From contig JALTMZ010000032.1 in NCBI GenBank assembly GCA_027001105.1, forward strand, positions 1-7,526: DNA of 7,526 bases, read 5' to 3'. Position numbers and translations under genes: made by a program. The notes beneath the pieces are model-generated. The model was not told the DNA's origin. It saw nothing but the letters and a program-made list of their open reading frames with translations, and made no database searches. This DNA comes from Thermococcus sp. Its GTDB lineage: Archaea > Methanobacteriota_B > Thermococci > Thermococcales > Thermococcaceae. Positions 1-5,380 of the stretch are shown here, piece by piece (within the stretch, counting starts at the first letter, position 1; each line of letters starts with the position of its first letter).

Positions 1-423
1 GGGCACTTCCCAGTATTTATTGGCGGCCATGATTATGGGGTTTCTTGCCCTGTCTATGAGCTTTGCTATCTCGTGAGCACCGCTTGGCTCAATGTTATCA
101 GCCTCATCGAGAAATATCAGCTTTCTCCTCCTTCCAAAGATGTCCATTGTATATGCAGCATCGAGGTAGCGTCTAATTTTCTCAAAGGTTCTTTCATCGC
201 TTGCATTGAGCTCAATGACTTCGAACTTATACTCATTAGCCAAGGCATAGACTGTGGTAGTCTTTCCACTTCCCGGTGGGCCTGCAAGGAGGAGAGCCTT
301 TTTCTTTGGAGTTCCATGAATCCACTGCTTAGTCCATGCTTCGACTTTTTCAAGAGCCTGCCTTTGATTAACTATCTCTCTCAGCCTTTTTGGACGGTAC
401 TTCTCAACCCAAGGTATATCCAT
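1..423 (-). CDS. rfcL: Replication factor C large subunit, N-terminal 141 residues (partial, cut by left window edge)
   Basis: Large subunit of the archaeal clamp loader, the AAA+ ATPase that with the small subunit opens the PCNA ring and loads it on primed DNA. I translated the partial frame from ATG at 423-421. It begins [14 protein letters not shown], the RFC box found at the N-terminus of RFC subunits. It continues with Walker A GPPGSGKT (residues 48-55, Lys54), the RFC motif ELNASDER (71-78), Walker B LIFLDEAD (102-109) and a sensor-1-like Asn in AANKYW (about 135). The frame is open to base 1, so the gene is truncated only by the window; the C-terminal collar and the PCNA-binding tail lie outside. 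A ribosome binding site GGTGAG at 433-428 lies 4 nt before the ATG. It follows rfcS by 13 nt on the same strand, so the two are almost certainly co-transcribed. No intein interrupts the Walker A loop. The family assignment is very secure. Confidence 0.96.
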   Translation of the reverse strand, partial: MDIPWVEKYRPKRLREIVNQRQALEKVEAWTKQWIHGTPKKKALLLAGPPGSGKTTTVYALANEYKFEVIELNASDERTFEKIRRYLDAAYTMDIFGRRRKLIFLDEADNIEPSGAHEIAKLIDRARNPIIMAANKYWEVP

Positions 424-436
424 CGTGCTCACCTAA

Positions 437-1417
437 TCATTTGCCCAGCAGAGTGAACTGGGCAAGCAAAGCCTCAAGCTGAATCATTTCATTTGCTCCC
501 TCAACCAGTCTAAAGTTGTACTCTCCAATCTTATCGGCCAAAGCAACTTTCTTGGGCTCGCTTATTGGCAGATTAAACACTTCTTTATGCATTTGAATAA
601 GAACATCTTCTCCACTTAAGCCCTGCTTAAGGAGAATTTCTCTAAGCTTCTCCCTTGCTTTGAGGAAATTACCCTCCAGTGCCATGAGCATCATTTCCCT
701 AACATCTTCTGGTCTTGCCCTGCTTGCAACAAGGAACACATTTTCGTCTGTAATTTTTGTGTCAAGTGCTGCAGCGGCTTGGAGAACGTTAATTGCTCTT
801 CTTAAGTCGCCCTCGGCTATATATAAGAGTGCTTGGAGCCCTTCTTCCGTTAGCTCCAGTCCTTCGTTCTCCGCTATAAATCTAATTCTCTTTGCAATGT
901 CTTCATCCTTAAGGGGTCTGAACCTGAATATTGCACATCTTGACTGAATCGGCTCAATGATCTTTGACGAATAATTGCAGCTTAATATAAAGCGAACGTT
1001 ATTCGAGAACATCTCCATCATTCTTCTCAATGCCTGCTGGGCATCCTGTGTTAAGGCATCTGCCTCATCAAGGAAGATTATCTTAAAGCTTGCTCCACCA
1101 ATTGGCTTTGTCCTTGCAAACTCTTTGACTTTTTCTCTAATCACATTAATTCCCCTTTCATCAGAAGCGTTTAGCTCAAGAAAGTTGTGTCTCCAGTGCT
1201 CTCCAAAGAGCTCTCTTGTTAAACACAAAGCTGCAGTGGTTTTTCCAACACCGGGAGGGCCAGCGAATAGAAGGTGGGGCATCGAGCCTGTTTTAACATA
1301 ATGCTTGAGCCTCTTAACTATATGATCTTGTCCAACAATGTCATCTAATCTCTGTGGTCTGTACTTCTCAACCCATGGTTTTTCCAAAATTTTAACTTCT
1401 TTGACCTCTTCGCTCAT
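437..1417 (-). CDS. rfcS: Replication factor C small subunit
   Basis: Small subunit of the RFC clamp loader (AAA+), which forms the pentamer with one large subunit and loads PCNA. The 326-residue protein shows the RFC box ([10 protein letters not shown], 15-24), Walker A GPPGVGKT (53-60, Lys59), ELNASDER (81-88), Walker B IIFLDEAD (113-120), sensor-1 Asn148 in SCNYS and the SRC arginine-finger motif (159-161, Arg160). The C-terminal helical collar follows and ends [11 protein letters not shown]. Length matches mature, intein-free archaeal RFC small subunits. I place the start at ATG 1417-1415, giving [16 protein letters not shown] at 1427-1422 lies 4 nt upstream of it, whereas the in-frame GTG at 1426 (three residues longer) would lie inside that site. 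It is the first gene of the rfcS-rfcL operon, divergent from the membrane protein gene at 1487. Homologous rfc genes in several Thermococcales carry inteins at the P-loop; this one is uninterrupted. Confidence 0.97.
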   Translation of the reverse strand: MSEEVKEVKILEKPWVEKYRPQRLDDIVGQDHIVKRLKHYVKTGSMPHLLFAGPPGVGKTTAALCLTRELFGEHWRHNFLELNASDERGINVIREKVKEFARTKPIGGASFKIIFLDEADALTQDAQQALRRMMEMFSNNVRFILSCNYSSKIIEPIQSRCAIFRFRPLKDEDIAKRIRFIAENEGLELTEEGLQALLYIAEGDLRRAINVLQAAAALDTKITDENVFLVASRARPEDVREMMLMALEGNFLKAREKLREILLKQGLSGEDVLIQMHKEVFNLPISEPKKVALADKIGEYNFRLVEGANEMIQLEALLAQFTLLGK

Positions 1418-1421
1418 AGCT

Positions 1422-1427
1422 ATCACC
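1422..1427 (-). promoter_or_regulatory. Ribosome binding site of rfcS
   Basis: GGTGAT read on the minus strand, 4 nt upstream of ATG 1417-1415. This is the usual Thermococcales form of the Shine-Dalgarno sequence. It decides against the GTG at 1426-1424, which overlaps the site. Confidence 0.75.
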
Positions 1428-1443
1428 CATCATCGTGAGCTAA

Positions 1444-1454
1444 AGGTTTATTAT
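1444..1454 (+). promoter_or_regulatory. Archaeal promoter (BRE/TATA) of the 1487-1975 gene
   Basis: AAGGTTTATTA on the plus strand resembles a BRE plus TATA box. Initiation about 25 nt downstream would be near 1475, just before the GGGAG ribosome binding site (1477-1481). It lies downstream of the opposing rfcS TATA box, so the two promoters are interlocked. Assigned by composition and spacing only. Confidence 0.45.
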
Positions 1455-1462
1455 GCCTTGAG

Positions 1463-1474
1463 ATATTAAAAACT
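1463..1474 (-). promoter_or_regulatory. Archaeal promoter (BRE/TATA) of the rfcS-rfcL operon
   Basis: On the minus strand the sequence reads AAAGTTTTTAATATC: a purine-rich BRE-like run followed by a TATA-like TTTAATA. Archaeal initiation about 25 nt downstream of the TATA centre would fall near 1440, leaving a leader of about 23 nt that contains GGTGAT. Assigned by position and composition only. Confidence 0.5.
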
Positions 1475-1486
1475 TTGGGAGATAAG

Positions 1487-1975
1487 ATGGATCCCCTAAA
1501 ACATGCATCAGTTCCTTTACTTGCATTTTTGGCCATCAGCAAAAGTCCAAGCTTAGCTTCGGTTGCTGTTCTTGTATTTGGTGCTATATTCCCTGATTTT
1601 GATGTCTTTTTTGAAGAGCATAGGGGTTATTTTCACTCCCTTCTGTTTATTATACCGATTTTTATGCTTTCGTTTTACATCCAAAACCATTACCTCTGGC
1701 TATTTGTCTTTGGGCTTGGAATGCACTTCTTTTTGGATTTCTTCTCAGGTGTTATACCGTTTCTGTATCCTGTGAGGAAAAAGGGGTTTGGGATAAAGGT
1801 TTCTGGAATTGTTATCTTTGAAAGCTCACCAAAGATAAATGTTAAATATGAAATCCTCGTTGGGTATCCATCCAGATCAAGGGGGAGCTATGTTGGAGTA
1901 TCAAATGAGAGTTTGACAATAGCTTTAGCAACACTCATCATTCTACTTATTCGCCTAAACCTCTTGTCAGAGTGA
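1487..1975 (+). CDS. Small integral membrane protein, YdjM-like putative metal-dependent hydrolase family (PF04307/DUF457-like)
   Basis: The 162-residue hydrophobic protein has about four membrane segments (roughly 8-36, possibly one or two helices; 49-64; 68-88; 143-160). It shows the polar signature of the YdjM/DUF457 family: His6 near the N-terminus, an acidic pair in FPDFD (Asp37, Asp39), HRGYFHS (His45, His50) and HFFLD (His80, Asp84). In that family these residues are proposed to form a metal-dependent hydrolase site in the membrane; substrate and reaction are unknown. A stretch at about 100-140 is more polar. I chose ATG 1487-1489 because GGGAG at 1477-1481 precedes it by 5 nt; a TTG at 1475, four residues longer, would overlap that site. 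It is divergent from rfcS and separated from the next gene by a promoter, so it is probably monocistronic. The family call is based on motif recall, without an alignment. Confidence 0.8.
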   Translation: MDPLKHASVPLLAFLAISKSPSLASVAVLVFGAIFPDFDVFFEEHRGYFHSLLFIIPIFMLSFYIQNHYLWLFVFGLGMHFFLDFFSGVIPFLYPVRKKGFGIKVSGIVIFESSPKINVKYEILVGYPSRSRGSYVGVSNESLTIALATLIILLIRLNLLSE

Positions 1976-1992
1976 CAGTTATCAATTAGTGC

Positions 1993-2004
1993 AAAACTTT
2001 TATA
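1993..2004 (+). promoter_or_regulatory. Archaeal promoter (BRE/TATA) of the KBL-like gene
   Basis: AAAACTTTTATA: a BRE-like AAAAC directly followed by TATA box TTTTATA (1998-2004). Initiation about 25 nt downstream would fall near 2026, giving a leader of about 10 nt that just includes GGTGGT (2027-2032) before ATG 2037. This is a strong-looking promoter, so the gene need not depend on the upstream one. Confidence 0.65.
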
Positions 2005-2036
2005 CCCATGAAACTTAATTTCTTTTGGTGGTTTCT

Positions 2037-3224
2037 ATGGGGAAGCTTGACTGGATTACCGAGGAATTAAACGAGCTTAAAGAAAAAGGTCTTTACGTCA
2101 GGATTAGAGTTCTTCAAAGTGCCCAAGGTCCATGGGTTGTCGTGGATGGAAAGAAAGTTTTGAACATGTGTTCAAACAACTATCTTGGCTTAGCTGCACA
2201 TCCAAAGATTAAAGAGGCAGCAATAAGAGCTATTCTTGACTATGGTGTTGGTGCTGGAGCAGTAAGAACAATTGCCGGAACAATGGAGCTCCACGTTGAA
2301 CTTGAAGAAAAGCTTGCGAAGTTTAAAAAGAGAGAGGCTGCAATCCTATTCCAGAGCGGCTACAATGCCAACTTGGGTGCAATAAGTGCCTTGATAACTA
2401 AGAAGGACAACGGTGTGTTTATCAGTGAGGAGCTAAACCATGCGAGCATAATCGACGGCATGCGCTTGAGCGGTGCACCAAAGGTTATCTACAAGCACCT
2501 TGATATGGAGGACTTAAAGAAGAAACTCGAGGAGACAAAGAACTACAAGAAGAAGCTCATTGTTACCGATGGAGTATTCAGCATGGATGGTGACCTTGCA
2601 CCATTGCCAGAGATTGTTGAGTTAGCCGAACAGTATGATGCAATGGTTTACGTTGACGATGCTCACGGTGAAGGTGTCCTTGGAGACCACGGAAGGGGTA
2701 TCGTTGACCACTACAAGCTCCACGACAGAGTTGACTTTGAAATGGGCACGCTGAGTAAGGCATTTGGTGTCATTGGTGGCTATGTTGCAGGTTCTGAGGA
2801 GGCTATTGAGTATCTGAAACAGAGAGGAAGACCATTCTTGTTCTCAAGTGCATTAAATCCACCAGACGTCGCTGCTGCAATAGCTGCCGTTGAGATTCTT
2901 CAGCACAGTGATGAACTTGTCAAGAAGCTCTGGGACAACACCCACTTCCTCCAGAAAGGTTTAAGGGACTTAGGCTATGACCTTGGAAACACCAAGCACC
3001 CGATTACTCCGGTAATGCTCTATGATGAGAAGTTGGCTCAGGAGTTCTCAAGGAGGTTATACGAGGAGTACAACATCTTTGCACAGGCAATCGTTTATCC
3101 AACAGTCCCATTAGGAACCGCTCGTATCAGACTTGAACCTTCAGCAGCTCACAGCAAAGAAGACCTGCAATATGTTATTGATGCCTTTGAAGACCTTGGA
3201 AAGAAGACTGGCTTCCTGAAGTAA
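2037..3224 (+). CDS. kbl: PLP-dependent alpha-oxoamine synthase, 2-amino-3-ketobutyrate CoA ligase (glycine C-acetyltransferase) type
   Basis: Fold-type I PLP enzyme of the alpha-oxoamine synthase family. The bacterial KBL reaction joins glycine and acetyl-CoA to 2-amino-3-ketobutyrate, and in reverse completes threonine breakdown after threonine dehydrogenase. The 395-residue length is typical. Visible features are SNNYLGL (47-52), His135 in [10 protein letters not shown] (pyridine-ring stacking position), the VDDAHGEG motif (Asp208 for the PLP nitrogen, His210), Schiff-base Lys241 in GTLSKAFG, and Arg365 in [11 protein letters not shown] at the substrate-carboxylate position. I chose ATG 2037 because GGTGGT (2027-2032) precedes it; an upstream TTG at 2025 would overlap the promoter-proximal leader. 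It has its own promoter and is followed by T-rich terminator tracts, so it is probably transcribed alone. Sister enzymes (8-amino-7-oxononanoate synthase, 5-aminolevulinate synthase, serine palmitoyltransferase) share all these motifs. The family is certain, but the exact acyl-CoA and amino acid are not. Confidence 0.88.
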   Translation: MGKLDWITEELNELKEKGLYVRIRVLQSAQGPWVVVDGKKVLNMCSNNYLGLAAHPKIKEAAIRAILDYGVGAGAVRTIAGTMELHVELEEKLAKFKKREAAILFQSGYNANLGAISALITKKDNGVFISEELNHASIIDGMRLSGAPKVIYKHLDMEDLKKKLEETKNYKKKLIVTDGVFSMDGDLAPLPEIVELAEQYDAMVYVDDAHGEGVLGDHGRGIVDHYKLHDRVDFEMGTLSKAFGVIGGYVAGSEEAIEYLKQRGRPFLFSSALNPPDVAAAIAAVEILQHSDELVKKLWDNTHFLQKGLRDLGYDLGNTKHPITPVMLYDEKLAQEFSRRLYEEYNIFAQAIVYPTVPLGTARIRLEPSAAHSKEDLQYVIDAFEDLGKKTGFLK

Positions 3225-3246
3225 TTCCGAACCTTTCATCTCTATA

Positions 3247-3291
3247 TTTTTCTACTTTTCTGAACTTTTCTGAGTAACAGTGTCTATTTTT
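3247..3291 (+). terminator. T-rich archaeal termination region after the KBL-like gene
   Basis: Within 70 bases of the stop codon there are four T-runs: TTTTT 3247-3251, TTTT 3256-3259, TTTT 3266-3269 and TTTTT 3287-3291. No strong hairpin precedes them, which fits the oligo-T, hairpin-independent termination of archaeal RNA polymerase. Confidence 0.6.
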
Positions 3292-3296
3292 CCGCA

Positions 3297-3309
3297 TAAA
3301 ATCTTATAT
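3297..3309 (+). promoter_or_regulatory. Archaeal promoter (BRE/TATA) of the DUF835 gene
   Basis: TAAAATCTTATAT: BRE-like AAAATC followed by TATA box TTATAT (3304-3309). Initiation about 25 nt downstream would be near 3330, just before the GGAGGTG ribosome binding site. A second TATA-like TTTTATATA at 3323-3331 is too close to the ribosome binding site to serve. Confidence 0.55.
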
Positions 3310-3333
3310 TTTTACTGGGGAATTTTATATACA

Positions 3334-3340
3334 GGAGGTG
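3334..3340 (+). promoter_or_regulatory. Ribosome binding site of the DUF835 gene
   Basis: GGAGGTG, a near-perfect anti-16S match, 6 nt upstream of ATG 3347. Its last three bases are the GTG at 3338 that opens the longest reading frame, so that GTG is part of the ribosome binding site and not the start. Confidence 0.8.
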
Positions 3341-3346
3341 AGAAAA

Positions 3347-4162
3347 ATGACATTAATTGGGGCATTTATTGCTGTAGCGATTGAAGTAGCCCTTCTAATT
3401 ATTTTGGCGTTCAGCATCAAATACAGATCAGTATTCATAAAGCATCATCCTCGACTGAAGAAGTTCTATGATTATATTCTTTTGGGACTTATAATATCTA
3501 CTTTTGCAAAATTTGTATTCCTCCCCTTGGATTTGGGAGATACGGGACTAACTGTAATTACATCTTCTGAGAGATCTATGTTAAACCTTTTGGGAAACAT
3601 ATTATTTATAATTGGTATTCTCTTCATTGTCCTGGGATGGGCACACCTAATAAAGACGCTGACCACAAAGTACACCCTCACACCTGTAGTCGAGCTTGAA
3701 AATGGCAGGGTTCAAGTTAAAGCCTCTCCCGGACTTTATATCTGCAACATTGATAAGGGGTATTCGGCGTTTCTGAATTTGCTGAAGTGCCGTGCGGGGG
3801 TTATAATATCAAGAGTCCCTCCGGATATCTTACGAAAAAGACTTAACTTAGAAAAAACTCCAATTCTGTGGCTCACAAAGGTGGAAGGCGGGAAGACTGT
3901 TCACCCGCACCGTCTGGAGTTTCTGCTGCATACCCTGGTAGATTTCATGAAACGGGACAGCACATCAAAGATTATACTGCTTGACGGGTTGGAATACCTT
4001 GTATTAGAGAATGGTTTTACACCAGTTTTTAAATTCTTGACCGCTTTGAAAGATCATGCAGTCATGAACAACACGATCATTGTGGTTCCAATAAAGATGG
4101 GTGCCTTTGATGAAAAAGAGCTCAGCCTCCTAAAAAGGGAATTTGGAGAGCTTGACATCTGA
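3347..4162 (+). CDS. Membrane protein with three N-terminal helices and a C-terminal DUF835 domain
   Basis: The 271-residue protein has three predicted membrane helices (about 4-24, 42-63, 79-102) and a soluble domain from about 115 to the end. I recognise the soluble part as DUF835 (PF05763), a domain mainly of Thermococcales and some other euryarchaea, with no established function. Its marks here are LYICNIDKGYSAFLNLL (130-146), a GVIISR strand (151-156), PILWLTKVEG (172-181), the hydrophobic-acidic ILLDGLEYLVLENGF (210-224), FLTALKDH (230-237) and IIVVPI (244-249). The alternating beta/alpha pattern and the LLDGLEYL strand recall a RecA/KaiC-like or Rossmann core, but there is no P-loop, so ATPase activity is not supported. 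Helix 1 begins at the first residues without a cleavage site, so it acts as an anchor. ATG 3347 is fixed by GGAGGTG. The gene has its own promoter and ends 2 nt from the convergent endA stop. A sensory or scaffold role is only a guess. Confidence 0.85.
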   Translation: MTLIGAFIAVAIEVALLIILAFSIKYRSVFIKHHPRLKKFYDYILLGLIISTFAKFVFLPLDLGDTGLTVITSSERSMLNLLGNILFIIGILFIVLGWAHLIKTLTTKYTLTPVVELENGRVQVKASPGLYICNIDKGYSAFLNLLKCRAGVIISRVPPDILRKRLNLEKTPILWLTKVEGGKTVHPHRLEFLLHTLVDFMKRDSTSKIILLDGLEYLVLENGFTPVFKFLTALKDHAVMNNTIIVVPIKMGAFDEKELSLLKREFGELDI

Positions 4163-4164
4163 TT

Positions 4165-4680
4165 TTAAAACTTCACCCTTTCAATTTGATAGTACACAAT
4201 GTCATTGTCTTCATCAACAACCGCCATGATCATTTTCTTCCTTACTCCATGTGCAACTCTAACTCTTGCCGTTAGGTCGTTTGGAGACATCTTTTGGCTC
4301 TCACTCACAACCCAAACAAGCCAGTCTGAATGTTCCTCCATGCCTTTGCGGTAAACTCTAAAGTGAGAGCCGTATTTGAGGGCAGTTTTTACAACATACC
4401 CCCTATCTCTTAAATCTTTGTACACTAAAAACTTCAGATCGAACTGCTCGTCTTTCTTCCTTCCCAAATCAAAAAGCTCTTTTAGGCTTAGCTCTCTGTT
4501 CCCGTCGAACACCTTAATCTTTCCTCTGTCCATCAAATACGCGGCTTCAATCAAGGATAAGAAGAGCTTCCCATTAACAACTTCTCCAAAATACCGCTTG
4601 TTGTAAAACTGGTTTATCGCTTTCTCCCTTTCACTGAAAACCCTTTCTCCGCTGAGATAAAAGGCTATTGGTTCCTTCAA
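4165..4680 (-). CDS. endA: tRNA-intron endonuclease (archaeal splicing endonuclease)
   Basis: Cleaves introns from precursor tRNAs, and from other RNAs with bulge-helix-bulge motifs, leaving 2',3'-cyclic phosphate ends for the RtcB ligase. About 171 residues is the size of single-domain archaeal EndA that assembles as a homotetramer. The catalytic triad is visible: Tyr in DRGYVVKTALKYG (residue 95), His in GSHFRVYRKG (106) and Lys in AHGVRKKMIMAVVD (148 or 149). The C-terminus ends in an IVYYQIERV strand. I place the start at TTG 4680-4678 (LKEPIAFYLSG, first residue read as Met). The purine run GGAGGGAGGGG (4693-4683) sits at the right distance, while the GTG at 4695, five residues longer, overlaps that site and has no site of its own. 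The TTG shares bases with the upstream acetyltransferase stop (TTGA), so the two genes are translationally coupled. Family call very secure; start moderately so. Confidence 0.92.
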   Translation of the reverse strand: MKEPIAFYLSGERVFSEREKAINQFYNKRYFGEVVNGKLFLSLIEAAYLMDRGKIKVFDGNRELSLKELFDLGRKKDEQFDLKFLVYKDLRDRGYVVKTALKYGSHFRVYRKGMEEHSDWLVWVVSESQKMSPNDLTARVRVAHGVRKKMIMAVVDEDNDIVYYQIERVKF

Positions 4681-5186
4681 TTCCCCTCCCTCCACTCGTT
4701 TGCTGGCAAAACCATGTAGTATGCGTCTTCTCCATCTGAGTAATAGCCGATGATCCTTTTTACCTTTCTAAATCCAAGCCTTTCGTAAAGCTTTATAGCC
4801 CTTTCATTGCTTACCCTAACCTCTAATCCTATATACTTTGCTCCTTTTTCTATGAGCTTGTTAATAACTGAAATCATCAAAGCCTTACCTATCCCGTTTC
4901 CTCTGTAAAGGGGATCAACGGCTATGCTCATCACATGTCCTTCCAAATCTGGCTTTAGATATGCCATAACATAACCCACAACTTTTCCATTGTACTCAGC
5001 GACCAAAAAAGTATCTGGGTTGTTTTCTAAGAACATCATAAAGAGTCCTCTTGGGTACTGCTCTCTGAATGATTGATGCTCAATCCTAACTATCTCGGGC
5101 AAATCAAAAAGCTTTGCAGGTCTGATTACAACTAAGCTCAGCGGAATCCTTTTCATCTGTGGCAGGTCTCTTGAAGATGCACTCAT
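4677..5186 (-). CDS. rimI: GNAT-family N-acetyltransferase, RimI/Ard1-like
   Basis: GNAT acetyltransferase of the type annotated as archaeal RimI or Ard1. It transfers acetyl from acetyl-CoA, most likely to protein N-termini. The 169-residue protein starts with about 18 extra residues, then the GNAT core begins at VVIRPAKLFDLPEIVRIE. The core continues through FLVAEYNGKVVGYVMAY (60-76) and HVMSIAVDPLYRGNGIGKAL (84-103) with pyrophosphate-binding motif RGNGIG (95-100). It closes with the RimI-like LEVRVSNERAIKLYERLGF (121-139) and a terminal ADxYYMVL-like strand (155-160). I use ATG 5186; GGGGAG at 5203-5198 is 11 nt away, rather far, and a leaderless message is possible. Met11 has no site. 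It is first in a two-gene unit with endA; the stop TGA (4679-4677) overlaps the endA TTG. Substrate cannot be read from sequence, and bacterial RimI's S18 role should not be assumed. Confidence 0.88.
   Translation of the reverse strand: MSASSRDLPQMKRIPLSLVVIRPAKLFDLPEIVRIEHQSFREQYPRGLFMMFLENNPDTFLVAEYNGKVVGYVMAYLKPDLEGHVMSIAVDPLYRGNGIGKALMISVINKLIEKGAKYIGLEVRVSNERAIKLYERLGFRKVKRIIGYYSDGEDAYYMVLPANEWREGN
4683..4693 (-). promoter_or_regulatory. Extended ribosome binding site of endA, inside the end of the acetyltransferase gene
   Basis: On the minus strand GGAGGGAGGGG encodes the last residues of the upstream protein and also offers two overlapping Shine-Dalgarno registers. The first GGAGG ends 8 nt before TTG 4680. 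This decides the endA start in favour of TTG over GTG 4695. Confidence 0.65.
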
Positions 5187-5230
5187 ATTTTAATTTACTC
5201 CCCAAGAACTTTTAACATTTTGGGAGCAAG

Positions 5231-5239
5231 ATTTAAAAG
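5231..5239. promoter_or_regulatory. Possible bidirectional TATA element for the sRNA (+) and rimI-endA (-)
   Basis: ATTTAAAAG is nearly symmetric (core TTTAAA). On the plus strand it predicts initiation near 5258-5261, immediately before the C box of the sRNA. On the minus strand CTTTTAAAT predicts initiation near 5210, about 24 nt before the rimI ATG. One box could therefore serve both directions. An alternative minus-strand box, GTTAAAAG at about 5209-5216, would give a leaderless rimI message. Confidence 0.5.
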
Positions 5240-5261
5240 ATTCCATGAAGAGCTATGCTCA

Positions 5262-5314
5262 GTGATGAGTGCCCTTGATCCTGATGAAAAGATGATGAGC
5301 GGATTCCTGGCTGA
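5262..5314 (+). ncRNA. C/D box small guide RNA (2'-O-methylation guide), candidate
   Basis: The four boxes occur in canonical order and spacing: C GTGATGA (5262-5268), D' CTGA (5281-5284), C' ATGATGA (5292-5298) and D CTGA (5311-5314). Both guide segments are exactly 12 nt: GTGCCCTTGATC (5269-5280) and GCGGATTCCTGG (5299-5310). The 53-nt C-to-D span is typical of archaeal sRNAs. The D'-C' spacer of 7 nt is slightly long. Such RNAs bind L7Ae, Nop5 and fibrillarin and direct 2'-O-methylation of the target base paired to the fifth guide base before D or D'. By that rule the targets would contain GAUCAAGGGCAC (methyl on the A at position 5) and CCAGGAAUCCGC (methyl on the G at position 5). I cannot place these in rRNA or tRNA from memory. 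An AT-rich box 25 nt upstream and a T-run just downstream support independent transcription. No strong terminal stem is visible. Confidence 0.85.
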
Positions 5315-5326
5315 TTTCTCCTTTTG
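5315..5326 (+). terminator. T-rich termination signal of the sRNA
   Basis: TTTCTCCTTTTG immediately follows the D box, with TTT 5315-5317 and TTTT 5322-5325. It is weak but placed as expected for ending a short archaeal transcript before the herA promoter. Confidence 0.4.
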
Positions 5327-5333
5327 TCTATTG

Positions 5334-5347
5334 ACAAAGATTTATAT
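5334..5347 (+). promoter_or_regulatory. Archaeal promoter (BRE/TATA) of the herA-mre11 operon
   Basis: ACAAAGATTTATAT: BRE-like ACAAAG then TATA box TTTATAT (5341-5347). Initiation near 5368 would give a short leader carrying AGGTGAT (5371-5377), which ends 3 nt before ATG 5381. Confidence 0.6.
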
Positions 5348-5380
5348 TCACATCAAGAGTAATTATGAGAAGGTGATAAT

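Noticed and set aside
73..456. Plus-strand open frame of 127 codons over rfcL
   Set aside because: It is antisense to the conserved RFC large-subunit frame, has no recognisable domain and no promoter or ribosome binding site; a shadow of rfcL.
660..1301. Two plus-strand open frames antisense to rfcS
   Set aside because: Low-complexity Ser/Leu-rich translations opposite strongly conserved AAA+ motifs; shadows.
1415..1440. C box-like ATGATGG on the minus strand upstream of rfcS, considered as a second C/D sRNA
   Set aside because: No CTGA D or D' box follows at guide distance, and the stretch is explained by the rfcS leader and its GGTGAT site.
3225..3346. Two CTGA strings (about 3260 and 3270) after the KBL-like gene, considered as D boxes
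   Set aside because: No RTGATGA C box precedes them on either strand; the region is better explained as T-rich terminator plus promoter.
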